Assembly (NCBI GenBank): GCA_944472155.2
Contig: OX235271.1
Location: forward strand, 105,041,256-105,105,255
Length of the DNA: 64,000 nt
Direction of reading: 5' to 3'
DNA from: Trichobilharzia szidati
Taxonomy: Eukaryota > Platyhelminthes > Trematoda > Strigeidida > Schistosomatidae
The position numbers were made by a program, and so were the translations under genes. The notes beneath the pieces were generated by a model. The model made no database searches, was not told where the DNA came from, and worked only from the letters and a program-made list of their open reading frames with translations. Shown here one piece after another: positions 1-12,775 of this stretch. Numbering within the stretch: position 1 is the first letter of the stretch; every line of letters starts with the position of its first letter.

Positions 1-379
1 ACTAGGTAGCAAGTTTTCTAGCTGGTCCTAAGCCTGCGAAAGGAAGAAAGGCTGGGCATAGGACTAGTGTTCTTGGACACTCAAGTGGCTACAGGAACTT
101 AAAACCACAAGGAAAATATTAAAAACAAACATTTTTTCTGGAACCAGTGGGACGAAATGACGCTGGCTTGTAAAGAACTTCGAGTCTTCGTCAGCCCATT
201 TATCTTTATCGATCAAAGTACCAATTACATTTCGGACAATATACGAGCGTGGGAAGACTGCTAACATTGGCACAAATATGAGATATGGTATTGAAGCACT
301 ACAAACATTTAAGAACAGGTAGAGTGGACGTGAACTCTCCAAATTTTTATTTAACGAGTCAATAATCTTCAGCATTCAC
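1..379. other. Unassigned stretch before RTE element
   Basis: No gene or repeat recognised. A 103-codon open frame on the minus strand (64-375) has no family features and is probably chance. The stretch may be the more decayed 5' part of the RTE LINE that becomes recognisable at about 500, but nothing in it shows this. Confidence 0.4.
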
Positions 380-2835
380 TCACACTAAAGGAGTTGCTAT
401 CATGGTGTCACCAAAATTGTCCAAATCTCTTATGCAGTAAGAACCAATTCTCTTCAGATTAATGACGGCAAGATTCACCTCGAAAAAAGGAAGTTACAGT
501 TATCCAATTCTACGCGCCTACAAACAACTCAGAACAAGAGATTGAGGAATAATTTTATGGACATCTGCAAGATTTTGTGTGTAAGCTCCCGATTGGTGAC
601 ATCAAAATCTTCATAGGCAATATGAATTCAAACCGAACAAGTTGATAATGCAGGAAAAGAACTCATAAGGATCGGGGAGCTTTCAGTGAAATGAATGATA
701 ACGAGACATTCTTCGCAGACTTCTGTGCCCTCAGTGACTACGTGGCTAGAGATAGAGGGTACAAACGCAAGGATATACACAAGATAACATGGATTTCGCC
801 CGATGAACATACCACAAACCAGACAGACTTCATCTTAATGTCTCTCAAGAAAGTTGAGACTCAGCCTGCTAGACACAAAGTCGAGAAGGAGAGCAAATGT
901 GAGCTCAAACCATAATCCAGTTCAAGGAACCTTCAACATGAGGCTAAAATCCTACAGAACAACCTCAGGCAGCCCACGACACAAGTTCAACACACATTAA
1001 CTGAATAACAAAACTACAAGCGATGCTTTTACTACAGATCAGATCACAGCAAATTCGAACACACTACTTAGCATCACTGGGGAACCTGTGTGAAGGAACA
1101 TTGGAACTCTCTGAAGGTGATGTTCGAGGAAACACGCACCACTGATTTAGGAAGAAGGATGAGACAAGACAAAGAAATTCTCACAACGAACACCTGGAAG
1201 CTAATCAAGGAGAAGCGTATGGTGAAAAAGACAACTCAACGCAAAGATGGACAACATAAGGGGAAGCCGAATTCAATGTACATTGTCGCGCTGAATAAAG
1301 AAGTAATAGAGAGCGCCAGAAAAGACAAAAAGAATTCTACGGCACACTGGCCGGTAACTAAAGCAAAACGGGCAGACCGCAGGTACAAGAAGCCTCGGTA
1401 CATCACATCTGATAACCAGGACTCTGTCCCGGAAGAGATCAGCGCAGGTGAAACTCATAAAAGACGTTCGAGGAAACTTAATCACCAGAGAGGAGAGACA
1501 AATAAAACAGTGTTGAACACTTCAGAGGACTCTTGAATCGACCATCGCCTGCGACTCTTCCATAAATACCACTACCACCAACAGCAATCACATAACTGCC
1601 TCCTAGTGGACACCAATCCTCCAACCAAGGCAAAAATTTTGAATGCAATCAAGATACTGAAGTCCAGGAAAGTAGCTGAATCAGATGAAGTCCCCATGGA
1701 AACGGCGGATGTGCCCACACCATTAGTGCAAAATGTTCGGAATGGATGAATGGAAGAAAGGCTACCTTGTCAAACCACCAAGGGATTGCGTCTCAAGTCC
1801 CTTCAAGAACTGGCGCGGAATCATGTCCTTGTCCGCACCAATTAAGACACTGAGCCGTGTCATCCTACTGAGAATAAAAGATGCACTCGATACAGAATTC
1901 CAAAAGCCCAGAACAAGCTGGATTCAAGAAAAGCAAATCATGTGTTGATCAATCCACAACTAACTTATCATCACTGAACGGAGCAATCAAAACTCCACCC
2001 CAATTTCATCAACTTTGACGAGGTCTTTGACAACATTGATAAAGAGGTAATTTGTCAACTGCTTCAACACTATCAGTCTCATTCAACAGCTGGCTATATG
2101 AAAATATCTTGAACCGATAAGATGATTGTAGGAGATTTGGATCTCGTGGATGATATTTTTTACTATCACAAACCTCGGAGACTTACAAAGTAAAATCAAA
2201 TAGTTGTAAGAAGGATCAGGCTATAGAGACAATTAAACACAGAGAAAAAGGATGTGTTGAATATAATAACCAACTAACAAAGACAATCACCAATCAATGT
2301 CAACGGAAGAAATCTGAAAGTTCCACTTCCGTCACATATCTGGTTAGCACCATTTCAACTGTAGAAGACTGCTAGTATGGAGATATCAAAACAGTAATCA
2401 GGGAGGCAAGACGGACGTTCATAACTCTGAAATCAGTTTGGAAATTTTTCGCACTCAGCATAAAGAACACAATTTGGATTTTCAGTAACACTGCTAAGTC
2501 TTGAATTCTCCTCTATGGATCAGAAACATGGCCAACGCGCCACGAAAGCATTCCCAGCGGGCTGTCATCACTCCATAAGGAATGTCAGACGGGAAGAAAG
2601 AATAAGCAACAAGAAACTTTGGGAATAAACCAGCCAATGGCTTATTGCTAAGAAAACTTGCAGGAGAAAATAGAGACAGACTGGACACAGGCTGAGGAGA
2701 CTGTTGAATGACCCCGGTCACCTAGCCCACAAGTGGAACTCGAAAGGAAAATGTTGAGCTGGACGTCTGATGTTGAGAGTAAGGACGTCATGAGAGGAGA
2801 TGAGACTACGGTTCATTGCAGGACGGGCTAAAGAT
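380..2835 (+). pseudogene. Decayed RTE-clade (SR2-like) LINE, APE and RT
   Basis: RTE LINEs encode one protein with an apurinic-type endonuclease followed by a reverse transcriptase. The order is preserved here in broken frames. An endonuclease block holds FYAPTNNSE (about 510-535), then DIHKITWISPDEHT and QTDFILMS (about 770-845), the usual RTE end of that domain. A linker carries TWKLIKEKR (about 1190). The RT start is TNPPTKAKILNAIKILKS (about 1610-1670) with WRGIMSLSAP (about 1813) and EQAGF-like residues (about 1910). The RT end has an LLYGSETW-like block near 2510 and a WTQAEETVE-like block near 2690. Stops and frameshifts occur throughout, including within the expected catalytic FADD region. 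This is an old, dead copy. The clade call rests on eye matching to RTE consensus motifs; SR2 is the schistosome RTE I would compare first. Confidence 0.75.
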
Positions 2836-3230
2836 GACTACAGAAAATAGGACAAGGAGATGTGTACTCATATTTTGTTGGTCCAGCGATGAGTCCCGAG
2901 AGAATCCCATGAAAAGAATTTGGGCACATTTAGGAAAACAGATAAGAGCAGCGAGTGGAACCCTGAATCTCTTCCGTCTTAAAGTACAAACTTCCACATC
3001 AATATGGGAAGAATTTTGTCTGACCTAGAATGCCCACAAACTGGTCTGAGGTACTGGTAGCGTAACGCTGGGAAATGGTAAAGGCAATCATTCGTACAGT
3101 AATCGCAGAAACCGTCGCTCTAGTCACACTACAAACTAGGCACTGATTTTCATCCCAAGATAGGGGGCGCAGGATGTTCGTCAAGCGAAGAGGAAAGCCT
3201 GGTTCATTTGGCAAATTTTCAAGAGTCGGG
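2836..3230. other. Unassigned stretch between LINEs
   Basis: Several 60-75-codon open frames occur on both strands with no recognisable motif. No promoter, RNA gene or repeat was identified. It could be 3' sequence of the RTE copy or 5' sequence of the next CR1-like copy. Confidence 0.35.
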
Positions 3231-4990
3231 CTGACTATGAAGCATGAGCAGAGTTTCGGAACCTATGCAACATAAAAATCAGTAGTGGCAAGAAGTCATT
3301 TCAGGCGAATCTTGCGGAACTATTCAGGCAAACACTAAAAGCCGGTACCCGTTCATGTAACAAAGAAGACCTACTGACCTTAGGAGGTGGTTAGTGTATT
3401 GCTACTTTGGAAGGCGCTAATACAACCAGTTCCAACTCTTTTGGTTCAAAGGAACTGACAATAGAGTGAAACACAGTCGTCCTCTGTCCTATTTTGAAGC
3501 ATGGAGATCGGCGAAACGCGATGGTGTCGACAGTACTGGAATTTCCGATTGATGGTCATGCCATGCAACATTTTGAAAAGGGCACATTCCATGAAGCGCA
3601 ATATGATTTCAGGAGACGTAGATCCAGTGCACCATGGGGTGAATGTACCCAGTCTACGTCAGCTTCCTTGACTTCATTAGGGCATTTAGCACCTCTCAGA
3701 AAGATCTTCTCCTTCACGGGATAAGTTTAGCAGGTGTTGGTAGCCTGCTTCTCTCTTGGTAGATGGACCATCTAAACGGAAGACAATCTTGCATCAAAAT
3801 CAACCATAGTTTGTCCTCGTTAGCTTCACAGGGTCGCTTGATGTTTCTGATGTTCATCAGTGACCTGCTATGCCGTCCAAATGGCATGGCTTTTCCCTGT
3901 GTTGATAACTTAATGATTTGGAAAGCAACGTAATGTTTGCAAATCTCAGATTAATTGCAAGCAGATCTGTATGTTCGGATAGGCTGGTAACTGGCCTGTT
4001 GTATGACTTTCAATCTGAAGATATGCAGAATAGAACAGCTACGTACCCGCATGCCACGGCGAGTAAGCTACTCCCTTTGTGATGGTAAAGTATCCTGTTT
4101 GACTTTAGAATCCAACTTAGTCTCCTTCAAGTGAATATTTGGATGCAAGGGCGAATTACAAGGGCAATGTGTTGAGGTAATATATGATTTTGCTCTTCGC
4201 GCACAGACGGTTAAGTGCGCTAAATGCTGACCTTCTTCCTTGCTTGTCTGAACTATACGAGCAATCGAACCATATGTTCTTTATACCACTGCTCCTACAT
4301 TTCTTAAAAGGGAGAGCCATCTTTTGGGAAGGGTCCAAAGATGGGAGACAGGATTAATTGGTGGGTATCTGGAATAAACTACACAGTGAAATTAGCCACC
4401 GCCTGATTTTGGTGACCTGGACACTGCATATGATATTAAAAGTTCCTGGGAACACGCTGACAAATGTATTGTGCCATCAATTCATTAAGAGCTTGCTCGA
4501 AGGAACTCAGGGAGAACAGCGGGTCCAAGCGCGAAGATTCGAGTGCCCCCCATTTCTTTTCGCACAAAGTCTGCTGTCACTGGAGCTGTTAACCAGAAGC
4601 TGTGGCTACTGCGTCGACGGTGGAAATTTTTAAGTGGAGTTTGGATGATCAATCAGCGACACAAGGACGGCATCCGAGCGGCCCAAATCATTAAGACTCA
4701 ATAATAATGGGCATACGCCTAAACTCTTCCTTTACCGCTGATTGCTCCGAATTACCTCACTCATTTAACTACTTTATCAATTGATTCACTTATTTCATTG
4801 GTTGCGAAAGATTATTTTTATTGATCTTTAATTAATAAATTTCACTGTATCTCCATTTATCTTTCCAAGTATACAAAATCTACACTAGTTACATCTAATA
4901 TGATTATCCTTCTTTTAGACCATACCAAACGGCTAACTGGTGAAAGGGTGAAAGGGTTAACCCCTTTCACAGCAGTTACCCTGTTTCAAT
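3231..4990 (+). pseudogene. Decayed CR1-like LINE, copy 1
   Basis: This is an older copy of the element that follows it. KKSFQANLAELFR (about 3290-3330) lies where copy 2 has the RT lead-in RNLANKLLVNPKSRYRF. HFEKGTFHEAQYDF (about 3570) matches copy 2 YFDGANLLHEAQHGF. The RT middle reads in shifting frames as LLHG, SLLLSWMDHYLNGRQSC (about 3735-3790) and LMFLMFISDL (about 3840-3870), against LMFLIFINDL in copy 2. The C-terminal block near 4540-4640 parallels the SHFFSLRVCRLWNALP region of copy 2 in a shifted frame. Its 3' end (4917-4990) resembles that of copy 2 (7144-7205). There are many stops and it cannot encode an enzyme. The left edge is uncertain. Confidence 0.7.
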
Positions 4991-5189
4991 AAACAGCATA
5001 CAGCAAGCCACATACAAACAACCCTCGCACAACTCTTCTTACAGTCCATGAAAGCTACAGCAGTCCAGTAGATGGACACACCATGTGAAATTCTCCTATT
5101 ATTCAAGAACCCTTATCTTAGAGCCAAGTAGAGAGAACAAAGAAATCAGTACCGTTTACACTGGCTCATGAATACGATATAGGACATTT

Positions 5190-6329
5190 CAGAGAAACCT
5201 CGCCAATAAGCTTCTCGTGAACCCCAAAAGCCGATACAGGTTTATGTCTGAAAGAAAACCGACCAACCAGAGAGCTTGCAATCTAGTGGGTTCTGATGGG
5301 AAATCTCTTACTAGTCTTGAAATGGCAGAGACATTCAGTCTAGCCTTTCACAGGCAACTGAACAGTAACGAGGATTTTACCCCCACAAAACATCAAGATT
5401 ACAATGCAAGACCAACGTGCGAAAACCTGCTGGGTACATCTCAAATTACCCCGGCTATGGTACTCGTAAAATTGGGAAAGTTGGCGTCGGGAAAGTCTGC
5501 AGGTTGCGATGACATAAGACCATCCGTCCTGAAGCAGTGTTCAGAAAGTCTCTGCCAACCCCTAAGTGATCTGTTTCAACACTCCTTTGATGTAGGGAAA
5601 CTTCCATGTGAATGGAAACGAGCCATCCTATCCCCTATCTTCAAGGGTGGTGACCGACAGAATGCGACCAGTTACAGGCCAGTTGCGCTACTTCCAGTGA
5701 TATCGAAGATATTGGGAAGTCTCATTGACGACCACATGAGAAAATACTTCGACGGGGCTAACCTACTCCATGAAGCACAGCACGGTTTCAGTAGGGTAAG
5801 ATCCTGTGTGACCGATCTTCTACTAGCTTGGAACGATTGGACATTATCCTGGGACGTAAAGGCACCAGTCCATGTGATCTTTCTCGACTTTTCGAAAGCA
5901 TTCGACACAGTTCACCATGGTCTGCTCCTTCACAAAATAAGCAGGGCGCGTGTTTCTGGAGCACTTCTCGCATGGTTGAAAGATTACTTAGGCGAGAGAG
6001 AATTCTGCACCAAAGTCAACCGCATCCGATCATCCTGGCACACCTCGGCATCAGGGGTTCCTCAGGGTTCTATCTTAGGGCCGTTGATGTTTTTGATTTT
6101 TATCAACGACCTGCCCCGTCAATTGAACTGCTCTGCGCTTCTTTACTCTGACGACATAAAGATTTGGAGAGCAATAAACTCATCGGAAGACTCCGACAGA
6201 TTGCAGGCTGACCTGCAAACTCTGGGAGAATGGGCTCTGGCTAACGGAATGCCTTTCAACCTAAAGAAGTGCAACTTCATTCCGGCAGGTCACAGAGTGC
6301 AAATTACACCCTTGGTGGCCAGAACTTGA
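5190..6329 (+). pseudogene. CR1-like reverse transcriptase, N-terminal and catalytic part
   Basis: Reverse transcriptase for target-primed reverse transcription of a LINE RNA. The frame is open upstream of the first ATG (RNLANKLLVNP), so 5190 is an arbitrary edge of a truncated gene. Conserved blocks in order are: SAGCDDIRPSVLK (fingers), FKGGDRQNATSYRP, LHEAQHGF, FLDFSKAFDTVHH with the first catalytic Asp, GVPQGSILGPL, LMFLIFINDLP, and LLYSDDIKIW with the catalytic Asp pair. This last motif is YSDD where CR1 elements often have YADD. The frame ends at TGA 6327-6329 because of a frameshift near 6290, beyond which RT sequence continues in another frame. The active-site residues are intact but the gene is broken. 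Confidence 0.85.
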
Positions 6330-6960
6330 GTTGTGTGCCATCAGAACGCGACCTAGGTCTTATTTTAACAGAAAAGCTAGACACCAGTGTAAATTACACG
6401 AGGGACGTCGCCAAAGCTTATGCAACTTTACAGTTTATGCATAGGCAGCTGGGAGCTCTTACTCCTGAACTATTCTTAACGTTGTATACGACATACGTGA
6501 GGCCACTCCTTGAGGTGCATAATATCATTGCTCCTCCGCTACTCAAAAGGGATGCTAACATGCTAGAAAGTGTCCAGAGACGAGCGACAAAATGGGTGAT
6601 CGGCCTCCGCAACAAATCATATGAGGAAAGACTGAAGAAATTAAGTCTTTTCACACTTAGTTACCGTAGTCACAGGGGAGACCTCTCACCGTCTATAAGA
6701 TCTTAAATGACCAGGCCCACCCTAATAAGAGCATCCTGCCATTAAGTGATTATAGGCTTCCACGAGGTAACCCGCTAAGGATAGCACACCAGAGACCAAA
6801 GACTCGAGTTCGTTCACATTTCTTTTCGCTTCGAGTTTGCCGTCTCTGGAACGCTTTACCGGCGGCCATGACTACAGCGCCATCTGTGGAGACTTTTAAG
6901 CGGAAGCTGGACAATCATGCAGAAATGCATGGTTTGTGTCTCAATGGCTTACCCTCTTAA
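6269..6960 (+). pseudogene. CR1-like reverse transcriptase, thumb and C-terminal part
   Basis: Continuation of the preceding RT after a frameshift near 6290. It holds SERDLGLILTEKLDTSVNY (the KYLGV-like block), then HRQLGALTPELFLTLY, TYVRPLLEV and LESVQRRATKWVIG, all typical of the region after the palm in CR1/Jockey RTs. A second frameshift near 6688 moves the frame: LTVYKILNDQAHPN, RSHFFSLRVCRLWNALP and FKRKLDNH follow, ending at TAA 6958-6960. Two single-base lesions in an otherwise well-kept gene suggest moderate age. Confidence 0.8.
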
Positions 6961-7210
6961 AATTTGAAACCACACTCTCAGTGGATAAGCATGCAAGCTA
7001 AATCCCCCGACCCGTCCTGTCTTTTCTCACTGTACCGACTACTCTATCTTTTCTTTCTTTCTTTCTTATTTCACCTTATTATTTCACTTATCTCAACCTA
7101 TATTACCTACACTACAACCTATTATTATTACTATTCTGTTTTTATGACTACACCAAATGACCAACGGGTGTTAGGTCAAACTCCATTCACGGCAGCAGCT
7201 GAGTCCTAAC

Positions 7211-7430
7211 ATACTGCACACTACAAACCACATCTTGACCAATCCTCGCACCACTCCTCTTAGAGTCTACCAGAGCTAAAGCAGTCGAGTGGCGGGACTT
7301 ACTACGCATAAGTTCACCGAAGATCTGGAACCTCTACCTTACAATCAAGAAGCGAGCTCAAAGAAATCACTGGTTTATGCTAGCTCGTAATCAGGATATT
7401 GGATATTGGAATCTTTAGCGACCTGATTCA
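7211..7430 (+). mobile_element. Start of a third CR1-like copy (5' segment only)
   Basis: This segment resembles 5000-5210, the lead-in to the RT of copy 2. Shared order: CTCGCAC.ACTC, then AAAGCAGTC.AGT, then CAAAGAAATCA at 5140/7345, then a GATAT..GACAT-like run. It reads AQRNHWFMLARNQDIGYW in one frame. Similarity stops near 7430, before any RT core. It is either an abruptly truncated third unit or a 3' transduced segment. Confidence 0.5.
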
Positions 7431-10320
7431 AATGTCACGGTAACACATGAAATGGAATATGTTCCTCACAGGTGAGATGTAAATTATTCCTCTAACACAC
7501 TTATAGGATTGACATTTTAAGTGGACGGCACACTGAAATAGCTATGCTCCTGCTTTTAGTACAGACTTTGAGAATACCATGGTATTTGCTTGCCTATGCA
7601 TACACAAGCGTTTTAATTTCAATCATGATACTTATGATTCTCGCGACACCATTCTCACCGAATCCATTCAAAGTAACTGAGAGTTTTTGATTTTTTTAAG
7701 CAATAGTTTTGTGCAAGTCCATTCACACTTGGACGCGGCGACTATCTCTGCCTATTTACCAGCCACTTTATTCACGTCAATGCGTGGCATGCATATCACA
7801 ATTTGAGTAGTTTCCTTCGACAGGCCGTTCCAATGGAGTACAAAATTGGAAACACAGGGTTTTTCAAGCTTGTGGTTGTCCTTCTTTCCAGATGTATTGT
7901 TCTTCATATCTTACTAAACTATGTATTATTTCAAGTCACGTACAATAGTGCATATGCAAACGACTGTTATCTTGGAATATCTAGTGAGTTTACCAGAAAC
8001 ATTATAAGCATAAGCAAAAGCTGTATTTTTTGGCAATAAACAAATTTTATACGCAAGAAGGCAACTCAATCTCAAGATTATAATAGTGAAAACGCTCGGA
8101 TTTCTGTTAATAGAAGCCTAGTGAATTAATTGATCCAAGTACTAGAACTCGAAAGTGTTCAGTCATCAACTACTATCATTGGGACATCTGATGTTAAACT
8201 CGGCTATTCTTGTGCTTATTAAATAAGCCCTGAGTTTTCAGCACTCTTCTAAGGTTTACGACACATAATTTCAAATTATTTTTCAATAATAAGTTTAGGC
8301 TCGAGATGAGATTTTTTGAGAAAATCATCTTTCATTTTAATTTTATCGGTGACATTTCCAGAAATAAAGTTAATTAGATACATTTAAGACATTTTTATCC
8401 TTTATTTCAGTTGACAAATTCCAAATATTGGGTATTATCTCTCAAAATAAAACTTCTATCCCTAGTTAAATCTCAAACATAAAACTGTTTACCCCGAAGG
8501 GGATTTTCTATTTTATTTTCTTAGAATGACTTTCATCTTCATTTTTAGTCAGTTTGACTTTCAATACAAACCAGAAATTTAGCTGCGTATCAGCTAACGA
8601 TTTGATAGCATTTAGAAAGTCACTTTATGCTAACCATTACAGGGTGTTATTATAGAACATTCAGATTGATTGATTGAAAATTACTTATCAATCATTACAT
8701 TTTAGACCTAGATTCGACCTGAAACAACTGACTCCAACTTGCTAAAATCTTTAGAGGCTTTCTGAATGTGCCAGCATATCATGATGCGTTAATTTCCTGG
8801 AGTCTTATCAAAAATTACAGCTATTAAAATATCTTTAAGAAAACCAAAGCTTCACATGCTGAGCATACTTTTTGTTTATAAGAAAACAACAGTATTTATT
8901 TTCTTGATATATATATATATACGGAGCCACAACAAAATGAGAGAAGTGCAGATAAAAGTCTGAATATATCCTCTTATTTGAATAAACACATTAACTTCTT
9001 TAATCGGGAACCAAATTTTTTCATATTTTCACGTGATTTCCTAATGAGCGTTTTGAAATATATCAGATTTTCTATTGGTTTCCACTTTTTTCTTTTTCTA
9101 CCAAACTGTAGTTTTTATTTTACAGCTATTCCGGTTCTAGGATAAAACAGTATTCTTTAAGCATAGTGATAAGGCGACCTACTTTATTAGTTTTGGTTCC
9201 ATCTGCACTTTCACGTTCAAGTTCACTACTGAAATCGCAGTATAATATTAAAATGCTTGTGTATCTAATTTCTGTACCTCTGACTGCAGTATGCATAAGA
9301 GGAACCTTGTGTTCGATAGAAAAGTACAATGAATTCGTCATTTGAAGTGCTTAGAAATATATCTGTGATTAAATTTATATTCCACGCTTAAATATTAAAG
9401 TATAAGATTGATTAAAGTGTCATTTCCAAGATTTGACATTTTTGTCTGTTGTCACTGTTGTTTGGGGTATGAAAATTCTGAAACTCAAACCTCACAGTTT
9501 TCTGGCAGTTATTTACACATACAGTTCTTACTTCCCGTGAGTTATTTTGAGAAACATGTTAACTAACCACTTGTTCAAGACGGCGATATTTGAAATTAGA
9601 AGCAGGACGAAGAAGAATAATAACAGTTAGTCTAAGCCCATTTTAGTAATGAGAGTCAAATAATCAAGGCAAAAATACTATTTTCAAGAAGAATATCCAC
9701 CAAAGATTTCTAAGTAATGTGACTTGTTAGAAGTTAAGGTTTTGATACGAGAATGAACTGTTTCTACTTAACGGCGGACATTCTAAGACATATATATTAA
9801 CAGTTGTTTTAGTGTAGTTTCCAAGAGTCACTAAGTTGTCTAGAGAAATATTAATTTTAATCCAATAATTCTATCTGATAACAGTCTGAATTTTATGTAT
9901 ACGACTTTTTAAATAGCTCTGAAAGTTTGAAAAACTTAAAAAAGAGACACTAATGCCATGCAGAGTCTACTCAGTTTCTGTAGAGTTAAAACCATTAAAA
10001 TTAAATATGATTTCATTATACCTGGTTGGTAATGATTCATCAGAAAGTGCTTCCAACTAATTTTAATTTTCCCTAGGTCTTGGTTTTGCACTGAATACAT
10101 TATCTATTTTATCTTCGTGTGAGAAATATGTAATTGCTTTACCTTACGGACTGACAGTTCGAGTACCTAAATATGTGTTTTCTAGCTTTGATATGTTATT
10201 CCTTCAGTTGCCACTACCAACTTCGTCACTAAATGGTAAGTTCCGCATCGTCGTATGTGAAACGTTTTTGGGTATCTATGTTAGCATGAGGGAATGTGAG
10301 ATAATCCTTTCATCTACGAA
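7431..10320. other. AT-rich spacer, no gene recognised
   Basis: No retroelement or RNA gene was identified apart from a short TA microsatellite at about 8908-8922 and the weak exon candidate at 9121-9229. Open frames are short (under 80 codons) and lack motifs. Confidence 0.5.
9121..9229 (-). CDS. Possible terminal exon of an unknown gene (weak)
   Basis: On the minus strand a CTGCGATTTCAG acceptor-like site is followed by an open frame reading SELERESADGTKTNKVGRL and on to a TAG stop near 9130. The frame is hydrophilic and coiled-coil-like, and lies downstream of the coiled-coil gene on the same strand. The acceptor phase (one base completing a codon) does not join directly to the last supported exon at 17981, which ends in phase 0. 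An intermediate exon would be needed. I have no homology for it; it may be chance. Confidence 0.2.
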
Positions 10321-10324
10321 CAAT

Positions 10325-10440
10325 ATCTTGGTTACTAGAAAGGAAGGTCACCTGGTAATCCCACCCCATAGAAACAACACCGCTACCGAAAATTCAAAGC
10401 TTGACTCCCTATGTTCCACTCGCAACGCAAATGAGTTTAA
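10325..10440 (+). mobile_element. 3' fragment of the RTE-tailed tRNA-Gly-like SINE
   Basis: Resembles the distal part of the SINE at 20009-20240: GGAAGGTC, CCACCCCATA, CCGCTACCGAAA and the tail CTATGTTCCACTCG at about 10409-10422. The tRNA-like head is missing. Confidence 0.6.
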
Positions 10441-12670
10441 AAAACATATGAGGTCTAATAGTGATTTTCAGTCGAGCAGTATTCCAACAACAAGAATAAC
10501 ATTGATAGCTTCATAAACATATGCGGTATCCATAGCCTTATTTAGTAACATTCATAAGTCAATATCATGAGTACTTTGAATATTCTAATCGACATAAAAA
10601 TTGATTTTCCGGGCAAATGATAATTGTAAATGCTTCGAAATAGACCCTGAAGTAATCAGTAGGATCACTTAGAAACTCAATTGATATTCTGAGGTCCATT
10701 TCTACCAATCTACGCTTAGTCTTCGGATAGCTAGATGCTATAAAGTCCTGAAACATCAATTTAGTGGACCATATCGTGTCATCGTTTTAACAGGAGATGG
10801 TCACTAATCTTGAGGAATCAGCTATAATGGCGTCGAATTTCTATGTACTAACTGTTAATATTGTAGGTATAATGGGTAATAACTAACCAGCATTTCCAGA
10901 TACTCAGGCATAAACAGTTGACTGTTAATAGCTAGTACTGAGACCTCAGAATTTCCACTGTTGTCATTCAGTGGCGTCCATTGTTCTTCCACAGACGTTT
11001 AGATATTATGTATATATATAACTTAAAAAGATTATTTCAATAAATAATAAGTCATAATCACTTATTTTCTCATCATTAATATTTTACCTGAGAATTCACA
11101 ATGAAGAGTTAAACACTAATTGATGCACAGTTTATTTTGTATACCATTTAGTTTTAATTAGAATTATGTTTTTGGGAATGAGTAAAATCCATAGTAACAT
11201 TTGAAAACATGGTTTCATGTTTTGAGATAGATGTTATTCAAACAAATCCGAAGATTACATTAACGTGGCAAAATTTAGTGAAAATAATTTGGTAATTGGT
11301 CTAATATCTTTCATAGAGCTGCAGATTTCAGAAACATAATAGTTGAATCAGTTAAATAATTAACTAAACAGAAATTACGTATGCTATATTTATAGGTGGA
11401 GTGGGCATTTACACGTATCCTCCTAGGTTTCTTGAGGGAATCAGAAAATTAAACAATGATAACAGGCTGATACACTTGGGAAACATCTTTCAGCCAAAAT
11501 TAGGAGGGTGGTTAAAAACTAAGCGTACTGGGCAATCACAGTGTAACTAAAATAACTTCATAAACCACCAGTCAAGTAACTTTTATGCAAAAGTATAGTA
11601 AAAAAAAACAGGTTAGAACAGCTAATACTATTCCTTTTTTTAATGCACTCACCGTCAAGAAATAATGACAATTTACATTTGATTCAGTGGAATTCCTGCC
11701 AGTCTATCATTTGTTAGTTAATGACTCTGAGATGGATCCTAGTAATTTTCAGTGAGACACTTTGTTAGGTGTAGGAACAGTTACTCACTGATAATAATAA
11801 ATGAAGACGGAGCTGTATCGAAAATTTGTCAAACCTCGCCTTCAAGCGCTTCACAGATCTGAACCATTGGCTGGATCACTCACTTTATAACACAACACTT
11901 TGGAGCTCAGTCCATCATAGAGTCGTTAGTGCACATTGCTAAAGCACCACTAACTCAAACATAACAGACATTTTATTGTTAATTAATCTCTGATTTTTCT
12001 GAAGCCAATATCGCCTGCTGACAAAATTTGGCTTTGGCTAATTTCTAGTCAGCTCCTAGCTTTCTTACCATAGTACCTTATAGCTTAAAAAGTAATGGTT
12101 TGTACACCGAACTAATCTTAGTAAATTCACATTGTATTTTTCGTGAAAACGGAATTAAACTTCGAACATCCATGCCCGCACCAATGGATCCACATAAAAG
12201 AACTTATGAAATGCTTTTAATTAACCTTCCATAGGTACTCAATCAAATAACACTTTTGTAAAATAATAAAACATACGTATAAGAACAAGCCATTTCACTC
12301 TGAGAACGTGTAAGTTCTAAAGTTATTTTTTTCTCAAGGGCTCCTTATTTTTGAAAGCAAACTGTACATATGAGTAAAGTTTTACAGACTACAAACTAGG
12401 GCATATTTAAACTATCATAGCCATAACGACAGTAAGCCTGAACAACCAATCAGTATTCACATGCAAAGAATTCGCATAATCGTTGAAAAATACACTAAAA
12501 AATATTGCAAACTTGACATTACACTGTAAAGTTATAGCTTATATGTTGTAAGAATGTCTCTCAGTCAATCCACAGATGATCTACACAGAAATCGTACCAT
12601 GCCCTACATACCCATTCATCTAGGTGATTGTAGGTCATGTTACTTTGAGATCCATTGATATTTCTGACAC
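10441..12670. other. AT-rich spacer, no gene recognised
   Basis: No recognised gene, RNA or mobile element. A 64-codon minus-strand frame at 10565-10759 begins after a TTTCAG-like site but shows no known domain; I could not decide whether it is an exon. Confidence 0.45.
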
Positions 12671-12775
12671 TTTACTCCAACCTACTCCTAACTCTAACCA
12701 TAATCCTAACTTTGACCCTAAACATAACCTTAACCCTAGGCCCTAAACCTTAATCTTAAAAGCCGTAACCCTACC
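12671..12775 (+). repeat. Degenerate interstitial telomere-like (CCCTAA) tract
   Basis: A run of C/T-A-A variants around CCCTAA: CTCCTAACTCTAACC, ATCCTAAC, GACCCTAAAC, CTTAACCCTAGG, CCCTAAACC and GTAACCCTACC. Schistosome telomeres are TTAGGG, so this is the complementary strand of a decayed telomeric array within the chromosome. No perfect adjacent repeats remain, so it is old, or it is a CCTAA-rich simple repeat of independent origin. Confidence 0.65.

Larger units (their letters stand above)
4917..7210 (+). mobile_element. CR1-like (SR1-type) LINE, copy 2, 5'-truncated
   Basis: A better preserved non-LTR element holding an RT gene in three frames (5190-6960) and a 3' UTR with a TTTC-rich stretch (about 7040-7075). 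No endonuclease domain is visible upstream, so it is probably 5'-truncated. The 5' segment 4917-5210 recurs downstream at 7144-7430, which places the copies head to tail. SR1 of Schistosoma mansoni is CR1-like and is the first comparison to make. No target-site duplication was identified. Confidence 0.75.

Noticed and set aside
5672..5973. Minus-strand frames inside the CR1-like RT.
   Set aside because: Antisense shadows of a clearly recognised RT gene.
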